Shown one piece after another: positions 1 through 8,338 of a stretch of 64,000 bases of DNA. Numbering within the stretch: the stretch's first letter is position 1; every line of letters starts with the position of its first letter. The stretch spans positions 1-64,000 of the forward strand of contig CAVAQT010000010.1 of the NCBI GenBank assembly GCA_963590855.1, written 5' to 3'. This stretch comes from Ruminococcus_C sp963590855 (GTDB lineage: Bacteria > Bacillota > Clostridia > Oscillospirales > Ruminococcaceae). The translations under genes and the position numbers were made by a program. The notes under the pieces are model-generated. The model saw only the letters and a program-made list of their open reading frames with translations. It searched no databases and was not told the DNA's origin.

Positions 1-2
1 TG

Positions 3-191
3 GAAGTGCAGGCAGAAGGCACGGAGAAGATCTTGCAGCTGCTTGTGAATCAGGTTATCGTGTACAAGGAGCAGATCATGGTGCTGGTCAATCTGACCGA
101 TAAAACAAAAACTCCCCCGCTGGAGCAGGTCACCGCTGCTCTGCGGGAGAGTTCGTGCAGTATTGCGTGTGGTGGAGGCGACGAGAATTGA
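3..191 (+). CDS. C-terminal tail of a probable site-specific (large serine type) recombinase, 5' end outside window
   Basis: The reading frame is open from the window edge and stops with TGA at 189-191, giving about 63 residues. The segment reading LLVNQVIVYKEQIMVLVNL resembles the beta-strand pattern near the C terminus of large serine recombinases, where a short 'V.VY....I.V' strand pair closes the protein. No catalytic domain is visible, so the family call is an inference. The last codons (GGGDEN) and the stop lie inside the 3' end of the tmRNA gene on the other strand, so the stop codon comes from ssrA sequence. ssrA 3' ends are common integration targets, which fits an integrated element lying to the left. 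It could instead be a chance open frame. Confidence 0.4.
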   Translation, partial: EVQAEGTEKILQLLVNQVIVYKEQIMVLVNLTDKTKTPPLEQVTAALRESSCSIACGGGDEN

Positions 192-542
192 ACTCGTGTC
201 CGAAAACATATCCACACAACTTTCTACGAGCGTAGTTTATCTACATAGATTCCCTTTCAAAACCGCCGATAAACAGGCTGTTAAGAAAGGTAGTTCAAAT
301 CCGATCCTGCGGTGTGAACAGGCCGCCGGAACGTTCACCACTGCAATGATGCCGCAGCGCAGGCCGTGGTACTCCTACGGGCGACAGTAGCTGACTTAGG
401 CAGCTACCTGCAGGCTCTTGTTAAAGCTTACAGTAAAGTTCTTTTTAGCGTTTAATTTTAAACGTGCCGCTGTTTTAAGAGATGCAGCAATCTCTGCTCG
501 CTTATCATGCTTCAACGTCCCCGTCGAAACCGTTACGCCCCC
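170..542 (-). ncRNA. ssrA: transfer-messenger RNA (tmRNA)
   Basis: tmRNA rescues stalled ribosomes together with SmpB. On the minus strand the 5' end starts GGGGGCG followed by the conserved GGTTTCGACGGGGACGTTGA segment. The 3' end reads CGCCTCCACCA, which closes the acceptor stem with GGGGGCG (one G-U pair) and encodes the CCA. The T-arm GTTCAATTC is present. The tag frame begins at the GCT at 449-447 and ends at TAA (398-396), giving AKKNFTVSFNKSLQVAA. The tag is 17 residues long and ends in the usual hydrophobic-Ala-Ala degron. The gene lies 14 bp after the smpB stop, so the two are probably co-transcribed. Confidence 0.97.
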
Positions 543-556
543 ATTCTATCAGCATT

Positions 557-1021
557 TCACTGATTGTGTTCTTTCACAGCACGGCGTATTTGCCGCTGTG
601 CATCTGCCTTTGCAGCGGTCTGCCGCTTGTCATAGAGCTTTTTACCCTTACAAAGTCCCACTTCTACCTTGACCCTGGAGTCCTTAAAGTACAAAGAAAG
701 CGGTACTAGCGTCAGGCCGTCCTGCTTCACCTTGCCAAACATCCGGTTGATCTCCTGGTGATGCATCAGAAGCTTTCTCACCCGCATGGGATCGGTGCGG
801 AACAAACCGTCTTTTTCATAGGGAGAAATGTGCATTCCTTTTACAAACAGTTCGCCCTCTGCGATATCGCACCAGGCATCCTTTAAATTCACATGTCCCT
901 GCCGAATCGATTTGACTTCGTTTCCCTGCAAAGCAATGCCGGCCTCATAGCGTTCCAGAATGAAGTATTCATGCCGTGCCTGTCGGTTTTCACAGATTCG
1001 TTTTGTCCCTTTGGTTTGCAT
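557..1021 (-). CDS. smpB: SsrA-binding protein SmpB
   Basis: SmpB is the 154-residue protein partner of tmRNA in trans-translation. It binds the tRNA-like domain and brings tmRNA to the A site of stalled ribosomes. The sequence carries the family core: NRQARHEYFILERYEAGI, then GNEVKSIRQGHVNLKDAWC, and a basic C-terminal tail (KGKKLYDKRQTAAK) that reads the mRNA channel. The ATG at 1021 is preceded by GGAAGGAG. An upstream in-frame extension has no ribosome binding site and would overlap the promoter. ssrA follows directly, as in many Firmicutes. Confidence 0.97.
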   Translation of the reverse strand: MQTKGTKRICENRQARHEYFILERYEAGIALQGNEVKSIRQGHVNLKDAWCDIAEGELFVKGMHISPYEKDGLFRTDPMRVRKLLMHHQEINRMFGKVKQDGLTLVPLSLYFKDSRVKVEVGLCKGKKLYDKRQTAAKADAQRQIRRAVKEHNQ

Positions 1022-1055
1022 GATACCGCACTCCTTCCGCAAATGATGATATTTC

Positions 1056-1084
1056 ATTATAGCATTATTTTGCCCGTATGTCAA
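1056..1084 (-). promoter_or_regulatory. sigma-A promoter of smpB-ssrA
   Basis: On the minus strand TTGACA (1084-1079) and TATAAT (1061-1056) are separated by 17 bp, a perfect consensus. The expected start is about 30 nt before the smpB ATG. Confidence 0.85.
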
Positions 1085-1203
1085 GCTTTTTTGGAAATTT
1101 TTTTAATCCCCGTTTCACGGCATTCCGCGCGCTCTCAGCCAGTATATTTTCTGAAACCTTTGAGGGAATATGCGCAGGAAACGGAGACATATCACAACAG
1201 GCC

Positions 1204-1563
1204 TTATGCCGTTCCCTGCATTTCCCGAATCGTTCCTACGGTTCGGGCATATTGTTCCTGCAGCGCTGCAAATTCTGCCGCATAGCCCACAGTAAGGTCT
1301 CTTCCCCGCAGCTGTTCCGTCAGAGCGGAACTCGCCTGGCTCAAGTGTGCAAATCCCAGATTGAGTGAAATGCCCTTGAGGGTATGCGCCATACGAAATG
1401 CAGTTTCTGCATCCTTTGCCTTTAATGCGCCGCAAAGTTCGGAATAGGTCTTATCCTCCAAAAATTTCAGCGCAAATTTTGTGACCAGCCTTTCGCTGCC
1501 GAACCGCTGCAGGACTGTCTCATAATCTTCACCCATTCGGGTATAGCATTCTTCAATTGTCAT
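1204..1563 (-). CDS. stand-alone Hpt (histidine phosphotransfer) domain protein
   Basis: This 119-residue cytoplasmic protein is one Hpt four-helix domain. The phospho-accepting histidine is His60 in the motif AHTLKGISLNLG, which matches the HxLKG signature. Hpt proteins move phosphate between the receiver of a hybrid kinase and a final receiver. The gene follows a GGDEF-receiver-HD-GYP gene by about 120 bp on the same strand, and a hybrid histidine kinase with a C-terminal receiver lies about 10 kb upstream. The three have the parts of a complete phosphorelay; the wiring is inferred from proximity. The start has GGGGAA upstream. Confidence 0.9.
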   Translation of the reverse strand: MTIEECYTRMGEDYETVLQRFGSERLVTKFALKFLEDKTYSELCGALKAKDAETAFRMAHTLKGISLNLGFAHLSQASSALTEQLRGRDLTVGYAAEFAALQEQYARTVGTIREMQGTA

Positions 1564-1683
1564 ATTTCTGATTCCCCTGTTTTCAAAAAACCGTCTTTCC
1601 AGCTATCGCTCTCATTTCTGCAAAGACGCATTCCGGATTTCTATCTGTTATATTTTCTATCTATTCTTTCAAAGCTCGGCATA

Positions 1684-3651
1684 CTAATATGCATCCTTGC
1701 TTTGCTCGACCAGTTCCCTTTTTAGTCTGCCCTGAATATCCAGTAAGCATTCCAGCAAAACCGGATTAAATGCACCGCATTCCCCGTTCAAAATCATCTG
1801 AATTGCCCTTTCATGGGAAAACGCCTTTTTATAAACGCGCTCGCTGACCAATGCATCATAGACATCCGCCAGAGAGACCACCTGCGCGGAGATTGGGATC
1901 GCGTCTCCCACGAGTCCGTCCGGATATCCTTTGCCGTCATACCGCTCGTGATGCCAGCGGCAGATATCATGGGCGATCCGTACCAGCGGCTCTTCCTGGT
2001 AAAGATCCAGGCTGGCGAGAATATCCGCACCGATGACCGTATGCGTTTTCATGATCTCAAACTCTTCCCTGGTCAGCTTGCCCGGCTTGTTCAGGATCTT
2101 CTCATCAATTCCGATCTTTCCGATATCGTGCAGCGCCGCAGCCAATGGGATCAGCAGCAGATCTGAACCGGAAATGGAATACCGGGTATTTTTCCGTTCC
2201 AGCTGTTCCAAAAGCAGTTCTGCCAGGCGCTTGATATGTACCACATGGCTGCCGCTTTCTCCGTTCCGGAACTCCACGATCTGGCTGAGGATGCTGACCA
2301 TCATGCTGTTATTTTTATCCTTTTCGCGAACCTGCTCACTGACCATAGACACCAGACGGCGCTGTTTTGCATAAAGCTTAATGGTATTGGACACGCGCCG
2401 ATAGACCACACGCGCATCAAAGGGACGGCTGATGTAATCCGACACGCCCATTTCATAGGCTTTTTTTACGGAAGAGGCAGAGTCCTCGCTGGAGATCATA
2501 ATAACCGGAATGTCGTCGATCCAGTTATTTTCTGCCATATGATACAGCACTTCAAAGCCGTCCATTCCCGGCATAATAATATCCAACAGCACCAGAGAGA
2601 TCCCCGTTCCATACTGATTGAGGAACTGCATGCACTCTTCCCCATTGACTGCCTCGTGGATGATATACTCGCTCCCCAGCATTTCCGCCAGGATCTCACG
2701 GTTTATCTCAGAATCATCCACAATGAGGATCTCCTGCTTGGTCTCCCGTTCCCGGATCTTATCCGTTCCAGAGGTCACCACGGTATTTTTCAGATTTTTT
2801 GCCTGATACATAAAAGTATCTGCATTGCGGATGGCGTCCTCCAACAGCATATTTTCGCAGCACACGCCGCCGATGCTGACGGAGAGATGGATCCCGGCAT
2901 ATCCCGGCACAGAGGCTTTGCTGATCTCATGGCGAATCCGCTGCAATTTCCCCTGAAATCTTGATTCATCCATGTCCGGCATAATCAGCACAAATTCATC
3001 TCCGCCGTAGCGGATCAGAACATCATTGCCGCGGATATTTTCCTTTGTGACCTTGACAACCGTCTCCAAAACGCTGTCGCCTGCGTCATGCCCATAGGTA
3101 TCATTGTATATCTTGAAATCGTCCAGATCGATCATAGCGACACAGGCAGACACACTCTTGCTCTTCAGCTTGTCCTCAAAATAGCGACGGTTGTATGCAC
3201 CTGTCAGAGCATCCCGGTACAGCTCCATGTGATACTGCGACAGCGTGCTGATAAGTTTATCCTTTTCGCTTGCATCGATCAGCGCATCACTGTCCAGTTT
3301 TTGGATGCACTCCATCACACAGGGCATGCCGTCCACTTCGACATAACGGGAAAACACCTGGTAAATATCCGCGCCCAGAAATTCCAGCTTCGTGTGCTCC
3401 TGCTTGTCACGCAGCGTTTGCAGGGAGATACAGTTCTCACAAAAGCTGCCCTTTTCCCAAAAAGCATAACACTGACAGTAGTCGGGGTCTGTGCTGCGTT
3501 CCGGCACAAGCTCCAGATCCTCGCCCTTTAACAGGCGAACCACAGTAAACACCTTCTGCAAAAGACGCATTTCTTCCCTTACCTGCTGCAATGTCAGCTG
3601 GTAATTGGAATGATTCTCATAGGTTGTGCTGAATGTTTCTAAAATTTCCAC
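1684..3651 (-). CDS. c-di-GMP signalling protein with GGDEF, receiver and HD-GYP domains
   Basis: This 655-residue protein carries both c-di-GMP synthesis and breakdown modules. Residues 1-140 form an uncharacterised sensor region with a Cys cluster (Cys59, 61, 71, 74, pattern CxC..CxxC), possibly metal-binding. A GGDEF domain spans about 146-295 with an intact GGDEF at 216-220 and an RGND inhibitory I-site just before it. A receiver domain (306-425) has phospho-acceptor Asp357. The HD-GYP domain (about 455-650) keeps HD at 509-510, HHE near 567 and GYP at 575-577. All catalytic motifs look intact, so it may be bifunctional with the receiver as switch. The start is a GTG with AAAGGAAG upstream. 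Hpt is its downstream neighbour. Confidence 0.93.
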   Translation of the reverse strand: MEILETFSTTYENHSNYQLTLQQVREEMRLLQKVFTVVRLLKGEDLELVPERSTDPDYCQCYAFWEKGSFCENCISLQTLRDKQEHTKLEFLGADIYQVFSRYVEVDGMPCVMECIQKLDSDALIDASEKDKLISTLSQYHMELYRDALTGAYNRRYFEDKLKSKSVSACVAMIDLDDFKIYNDTYGHDAGDSVLETVVKVTKENIRGNDVLIRYGGDEFVLIMPDMDESRFQGKLQRIRHEISKASVPGYAGIHLSVSIGGVCCENMLLEDAIRNADTFMYQAKNLKNTVVTSGTDKIRERETKQEILIVDDSEINREILAEMLGSEYIIHEAVNGEECMQFLNQYGTGISLVLLDIIMPGMDGFEVLYHMAENNWIDDIPVIMISSEDSASSVKKAYEMGVSDYISRPFDARVVYRRVSNTIKLYAKQRRLVSMVSEQVREKDKNNSMMVSILSQIVEFRNGESGSHVVHIKRLAELLLEQLERKNTRYSISGSDLLLIPLAAALHDIGKIGIDEKILNKPGKLTREEFEIMKTHTVIGADILASLDLYQEEPLVRIAHDICRWHHERYDGKGYPDGLVGDAIPISAQVVSLADVYDALVSERVYKKAFSHERAIQMILNGECGAFNPVLLECLLDIQGRLKRELVEQSKDAY

Positions 3652-3796
3652 TGCGGCATCTTCCTTTCAAATACCATAAAATCAGGAAAGCAAGACCAGA
3701 ACGCGAAATACAGCACTGCACAAAGACCATGCGCCAAACCGTTGGGCAGATATCACACCCTGCTGCCAAAAATATCCCGGCATTCTAATTCCTTAT

Positions 3797-3826
3797 ATTA
3801 TACCACAAATCCCATTATTTTGTCAA
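3797..3826 (-). promoter_or_regulatory. promoter of the GGDEF/HD-GYP gene
   Basis: Minus-strand TTGACA (3826-3821) and TATAAT (3802-3797) with an 18-bp spacer. The predicted 5' UTR is about 140 nt. I saw no recognisable c-di-GMP riboswitch in it. The rest of 3652-3866 holds no gene. Confidence 0.75.
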
Positions 3827-3866
3827 TCAAAATCTTACAATTTCAGGAATTTTGAAGCATATTTTT

Positions 3867-6170
3867 TCAAAGTGATGCATGCTGCCACCATACATCAGAG
3901 CGCATTCTGCTGTACCGGATCCGCATGCGTTCTCTCCGGGACAGCCCCTTTCGCTTCGGGTCGGACAGCTTTTTCAGAAACAGTGCCAGCACGCGCACTT
4001 CATGCGGCGCAAGCATGGTCTCTCCGTAGATGTATTTTTCCATCAGTTCGTTGACACGCAGATATTCATTTTCCCGCAGTTCCGGAAGTCTCCGTTTTAT
4101 TTTCGCTTCTGTCTCCGGGATATTCCACCCCAGCGACATTTCGACTCCGATGCAGTGCAGCATCCGCGGGATCATAGCGCACATGGCATCCAGCTGTTCC
4201 TTCTGATCGGCGCGCGCAAACTTTTTCTGTGCAGCGACCTGTCGAATGGTAATGTTTATCTCCAGGATCGCAGCCACAGCCGCAGCCATGGTCAGCAGCA
4301 CAGCGACAATGCCCAGGATAACAAGCGTCACCTGTTTTACCGCTTTTGCAGCAGCCGGCTTTGCGGTGCTCTGACTGTTCTGACTCTGGACGCTGCCTGC
4401 CTGAGAAGTGTTGTCCTCTGCCAGCGAAGCCTTTTCGACATTCTGCGGACGGCGCACCATCTCCATCAGCGTGTACACATCATGATAATAGCCCGGTGTC
4501 ACTTCAATGGGGATCCATCCCAGGCCATCCATATAAACCTCCGCCCAGGCGTGCGCTTCTTTCGCCGACAGCTCCGCCCCGATCCGATTGCGCACCTGCG
4601 TGCTGTCTACATAGTATCCCTCTGCATAACGAGCCGGGATGCCAAAGGCGCGGTATGCCATTACTGCCGCCGTCGCGTAGAACGCAGAGTTTCCGGAGGT
4701 ATGGTCAAGAAATGCCAGCAGCGGTTCTTCGGCTTCGGTCTGCTCCGGATACATGGTGTAATCCGCACAGCCCTCCAGTACCTTATGGATCTGCTGCGTC
4801 ACCTCATACACAGTGCTGTCTTTCTCCGGATCGGCGGTGTCCAGGAACTTTTCCTCAATTTCTCCCCGAACCGTATCCGGAATCTCCAGATAATTCTGAT
4901 AGACAAAGCTGCGGTAGATCGACTCACACGCGGCATAACTTTTTCTCTTTTTCGTATTCGGGTCTGTGAGCCAGTCATCATCCAGGTACAGCAGTTCTCC
5001 CGGATAGCTTGTGGAATACTCCGAGAAGTCGTATTGGTCTGCACCGAACAATGCATGAGACTGCACCGCAGCATCCCGATTCACAGAAAAAGAGCAATCC
5101 GGAATTTCTGCGGCGTACGGCAGATACAGATATCTCCGGTCTGTCCCCACATTCTCCACGGACACGCGGTTTTCCGCATAATTTTTCTTTCCGGCTTCTT
5201 CGTAAGAGGCGTACTGAAAAAACGGAAGGAACTCGTGATCTGCCAGCCATGTCATAATGCCCTCGTTTCCGTCCCGAAAGCTTGCACGCGGCAGTTCCTT
5301 CCAGGTGCCGTCCTGATAGTCCGCGCCCACAAATCCACGCAGATAGAGATCCTTCGACCGGGTCTGGCGCACGATCAGGACAGTATCATCACCCTGGTTC
5401 ATGCGATAGGCTTCGGTGAGATCACCCTCCGGCAAGCTTCCTTCCCCAAACCGGAAATGCGTCACCGCAGTTTTGACCTGCTCCCGAAAGCGGTTGACAG
5501 AGCGCAGGTCTCTGCCGCTGAAAAAGACGGTGACACCCAGAAATGCCGCGGCAGCGGTGAACCAGAAGAGTTTTCTCCAGGTGAAGGTCTGCTCGCAATG
5601 ACAGATGCGCTGTAACAGCCAGCCGGAAAGATACAGCATCACCCCAAAGCCGGAAAAGCTGTCCAGCAGCAGAGACGGCAGCGTCAAAAGCAGCAGGACA
5701 AAGAAGCTGAGCGCCGGTTTGTTCCAGTGCACCAGAAGAACGCCCCAGGCAGCGATCAACAAAATCGTAAATAGCAGGCAGGCTGTGCCGCCTGTTCCGG
5801 ATACAGAAAACAGCGGTACGGCATCTCCTGCCACGGTGTTCCACCGGGAGATCACACGATTTAGAAAGAGACAGCAGCCGTCCTTACAATCCTGAAACCG
5901 AAACAGCAACAGCAAAGCTGCCGCCGCATTGGGCAGAAGCAGGGAAAGCGACTTTCGTTTCAGCAGAGAGAGCAGCCGGCACAGCACCGCCGCCGCTGCA
6001 CACAATACGCCCCACAGCGCAATGCTTCCGCCGCCGTAGGACAAAAAGGTCACACAAAATCCGGAGGCAAACAGCCCGGCACAGATACTTTCCAAAATAG
6101 CGCGGCGAAGCGGTGAAGCTTCTGAGGAGACCGGAAGCATCTCCGGTTTCGTCTTTTTCTGTTTTCGCAT
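3867..6170 (-). CDS. transglutaminase-like membrane protein lacking the catalytic Cys
   Basis: This 767-residue protein has several N-terminal membrane helices, an extracytoplasmic transglutaminase-like domain (about 410-570), one more membrane helix near 635-660 and a cytoplasmic C-terminal tail, as in TgpA-like proteins. The core is recognisable (AFYATAAVMAYRAFGIPARYAEGY; EAHAWAEVYMDGLGW). The catalytic Cys of the usual GYCxxYATA motif is Ser495 (GNSAFYATA, codon TCT), while His540 is kept. The paralogue at 41982-44612 has the normal Cys. It is therefore a probable pseudo-enzyme or a changed-activity enzyme. It ends a minus-strand operon with DUF58 and MoxR genes. Confidence 0.88.
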   Translation of the reverse strand: MRKQKKTKPEMLPVSSEASPLRRAILESICAGLFASGFCVTFLSYGGGSIALWGVLCAAAAVLCRLLSLLKRKSLSLLLPNAAAALLLLFRFQDCKDGCCLFLNRVISRWNTVAGDAVPLFSVSGTGGTACLLFTILLIAAWGVLLVHWNKPALSFFVLLLLTLPSLLLDSFSGFGVMLYLSGWLLQRICHCEQTFTWRKLFWFTAAAAFLGVTVFFSGRDLRSVNRFREQVKTAVTHFRFGEGSLPEGDLTEAYRMNQGDDTVLIVRQTRSKDLYLRGFVGADYQDGTWKELPRASFRDGNEGIMTWLADHEFLPFFQYASYEEAGKKNYAENRVSVENVGTDRRYLYLPYAAEIPDCSFSVNRDAAVQSHALFGADQYDFSEYSTSYPGELLYLDDDWLTDPNTKKRKSYAACESIYRSFVYQNYLEIPDTVRGEIEEKFLDTADPEKDSTVYEVTQQIHKVLEGCADYTMYPEQTEAEEPLLAFLDHTSGNSAFYATAAVMAYRAFGIPARYAEGYYVDSTQVRNRIGAELSAKEAHAWAEVYMDGLGWIPIEVTPGYYHDVYTLMEMVRRPQNVEKASLAEDNTSQAGSVQSQNSQSTAKPAAAKAVKQVTLVILGIVAVLLTMAAAVAAILEINITIRQVAAQKKFARADQKEQLDAMCAMIPRMLHCIGVEMSLGWNIPETEAKIKRRLPELRENEYLRVNELMEKYIYGETMLAPHEVRVLALFLKKLSDPKRKGLSRRERMRIRYSRMRSDVWWQHASL

Positions 6171-6215
6171 CTGGACATCCCTCTTTTCTTTTTCGGCAAA
6201 GGCAGACTGCCGTTT

Positions 6216-7391
6216 TTATAATGTAATATGAAAGCTCTTATTCTCCCGCAAATAGGCTACCGGAACGTCAATTAAAATTCGCGTCGGCTTCGGCTGTGTG
6301 GCAGTCGGGATGCCGGTCTTGTCAGAGATCACCACAGCATCCAGATTCACATCCAGCGGAATCAGCGCCAGTTCTTTGGGAAAGCTGTGCACCGTAAAGT
6401 ATACCATACTCTCAAAATTGTTTTTCAGCTGACCTGCTACAAAAAATTGACACGCAATGCCGCTGTTTTCCGCCAGCGGATAGGACAGCAGCGTATACAA
6501 AAAGTCTGCCGCATCCGATTCCTTTGCAATGGACGCGGAGATCACCCGATTCTGGAACACAAATGCCGCCACATGGGGAATCCCGGCAGCGACCAGCGCC
6601 CGGCTCAGACTTTCCACTGCCCCGATAGAAGTAGAGAGCAGCTTTTTGTCGATGGCTTCTCCATTGGCGCACAGGGCAATGTCATACAGCACAATGGTGT
6701 CAAACCGCGTCGAATCGCTGTACTCCCGGACAATCAGCCGATCCATTTTACTGGTCAGCTTCCAGTGAATGGACTTCAATTCGTCGCCCTCTGCATATTC
6801 CCGCAGATCGAACACCTCAGATGTGTCATTTCCCTTTTGATAGATCCGGAACGCACCGGCTTCCGGCTTCGCCCGGGATGCCTGGTCGGTGAGGATGGTG
6901 ATGTCATTCCGCTCCGGCATGACCTTGGTGCGGCAGTGCAGCTGATAGGGCACAGAAATGGTGCAAAAGCCAAAAATATCCGTACAGCGGATCTCCAGCG
7001 TCTGAATGAACCACTCGCCGCACATCTCCGGCGAAAACACTGCCTGAGCGCGCCTTTTGGCAGAAAGCCCCACACGCACGCGGCGCTGTTCTCTGGCGTG
7101 AAACAACAGGTTTTGCAGCTCCAGCGTCATTTCCACAGCAGAAACCGCCAGAAGCGGCCGCTTGGTCTGACAGCCTACCTCAATGGAAATCGGTGTATTG
7201 ATGCCGCAAGTCGCAGGCGTTTTCAGCGAAAATGTCACGGCGGCAATATCCAGCCGCAGGAGAAAATAGGACAGAAGCGGCAAAACGAGCAGCAAAAGCA
7301 GCAGTGCCAGAAGCACCGGCTTTGGATAAAAGAAGATGAGAACCAAAACCGCCGCAAGGGACAGGAAGTATGTTGTCTTGTGCCGGATCAT
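6216..7391 (-). CDS. DUF58 domain membrane protein
   Basis: This 391-residue protein has two hydrophobic segments at about 6-45 and a C-terminal DUF58 region, a von Willebrand factor A-like fold. The signature appears as EYAEGDELKSIHWKLTSK followed by LIVREY. DUF58 proteins are nearly always encoded between a MoxR AAA+ ATPase and a transglutaminase-like protein, as here. They are thought to be adaptors of MoxR-driven assembly of surface or respiratory complexes. The start overlaps the moxR stop by 4 bp (7388-7391), so translation is coupled. A second copy sits at 40861-41985. Confidence 0.93.
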   Translation of the reverse strand: MIRHKTTYFLSLAAVLVLIFFYPKPVLLALLLLLLVLPLLSYFLLRLDIAAVTFSLKTPATCGINTPISIEVGCQTKRPLLAVSAVEMTLELQNLLFHAREQRRVRVGLSAKRRAQAVFSPEMCGEWFIQTLEIRCTDIFGFCTISVPYQLHCRTKVMPERNDITILTDQASRAKPEAGAFRIYQKGNDTSEVFDLREYAEGDELKSIHWKLTSKMDRLIVREYSDSTRFDTIVLYDIALCANGEAIDKKLLSTSIGAVESLSRALVAAGIPHVAAFVFQNRVISASIAKESDAADFLYTLLSYPLAENSGIACQFFVAGQLKNNFESMVYFTVHSFPKELALIPLDVNLDAVVISDKTGIPTATQPKPTRILIDVPVAYLRENKSFHITL

Positions 7392-8338
7392 TGCAGCTTT
7401 CCTCCAACGGTGACCGGCGGCTTGGTTTTCGCCAGAATCTCCTGGAGGATCTGCACCTTATCTACCCCCTCGATCAGCGCCTGTGGCCGCAGGATCAGAC
7501 GATGCACACACACATCCAGATAGACGCTCTGGATATCCTCCGGAACGACATAATTCCGCTGTTCGATCAAGGCGTTGGCTTTTGCCATCCGGATCAGCGC
7601 AATGATGCCGCGGGGACTGATGCCCAGTTCCACAAAAGGATGAACACGCGTTTCTTCGCACAGACGGATGGCATAGCGCATCATATCCTCTGTCACCTTG
7701 ATGGCGGAAAGGTAGTTCTGCACCTGGAGCAAGCTGTGGGCATCGCAAACCGGCTTGATCTCATGGAGCGGATTGGTATAGCGCCGGGCATTCAGGATCC
7801 GGATCTGGTCATCGCAGCTGGGATAGCCGATGGACAGCTGGATCATAAAGCGATCCAGCTGTGACTCCGGCAGCGGATGCGTACCAGATGTTCCCAGCGG
7901 ATTCTGTGTGGCAATACAGATAAAAGGATTCGGCAGGGCATGCGTCACACCGTCTACCGTGACGCTTTTTTCACCCATGGACTCCAACAGTGCCGACTGT
8001 GTTTTCGGCGAAGTGCGGTTGATCTCATCTGCAAGCAGCAGGTGGCACATCACCGCGCCGGAATGATACTCGAACTGTTCTGTCATACGATTGTACATAG
8101 AAAAGCCGGTGATGTCTGACGGCGTTGTATCGGTCGTAAACTGGATGCGCTTAAAGTCCAACCCCAGCGCATTGGCAAACGCCAGCACCAGAGTGGTTTT
8201 TCCGACACCGGGACGGTCTTCCAACAGGATATGACCGCCGGCATAGATCGTCATCAGCACCTTTCGGATGATCTCATCCTTTCCCATAAATGCTTTCTTG
8301 ACTTCTGTAATGATGTGTTCGGACTGTTCGATTACCAT
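7388..8338 (-). CDS. MoxR-family AAA+ ATPase
   Basis: A 316-residue AAA+ ATPase of the MoxR group, cytoplasmic and chaperone-like. The Walker A motif is RPGVGKTT at 42-49 and the Walker B is LLLADEIN at 98-105. The C-terminal lid segment GISPRGIIALIRMAKANAL is typical. It is followed by DUF58 and transglutaminase-like genes with overlapping or short junctions, the standard MoxR operon. The ATG at 8338 overlaps the end of the leucine-rich-repeat gene by 7 bp, which ties it to the kinase/LRR part of the operon. What the ATPase remodels cannot be told from sequence. Confidence 0.95.
   Translation of the reverse strand: MVIEQSEHIITEVKKAFMGKDEIIRKVLMTIYAGGHILLEDRPGVGKTTLVLAFANALGLDFKRIQFTTDTTPSDITGFSMYNRMTEQFEYHSGAVMCHLLLADEINRTSPKTQSALLESMGEKSVTVDGVTHALPNPFICIATQNPLGTSGTHPLPESQLDRFMIQLSIGYPSCDDQIRILNARRYTNPLHEIKPVCDAHSLLQVQNYLSAIKVTEDMMRYAIRLCEETRVHPFVELGISPRGIIALIRMAKANALIEQRNYVVPEDIQSVYLDVCVHRLILRPQALIEGVDKVQILQEILAKTKPPVTVGGKLQ

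Noticed and set aside
163..709. Short plus-strand frames over ssrA and the end of smpB
   Set aside because: They lie over the tmRNA gene and the well-supported smpB gene.
3652..3790. c-di-GMP riboswitch in the leader of the GGDEF/HD-GYP gene
   Set aside because: I could not find the conserved GEMM core; the leader looks unstructured by eye.
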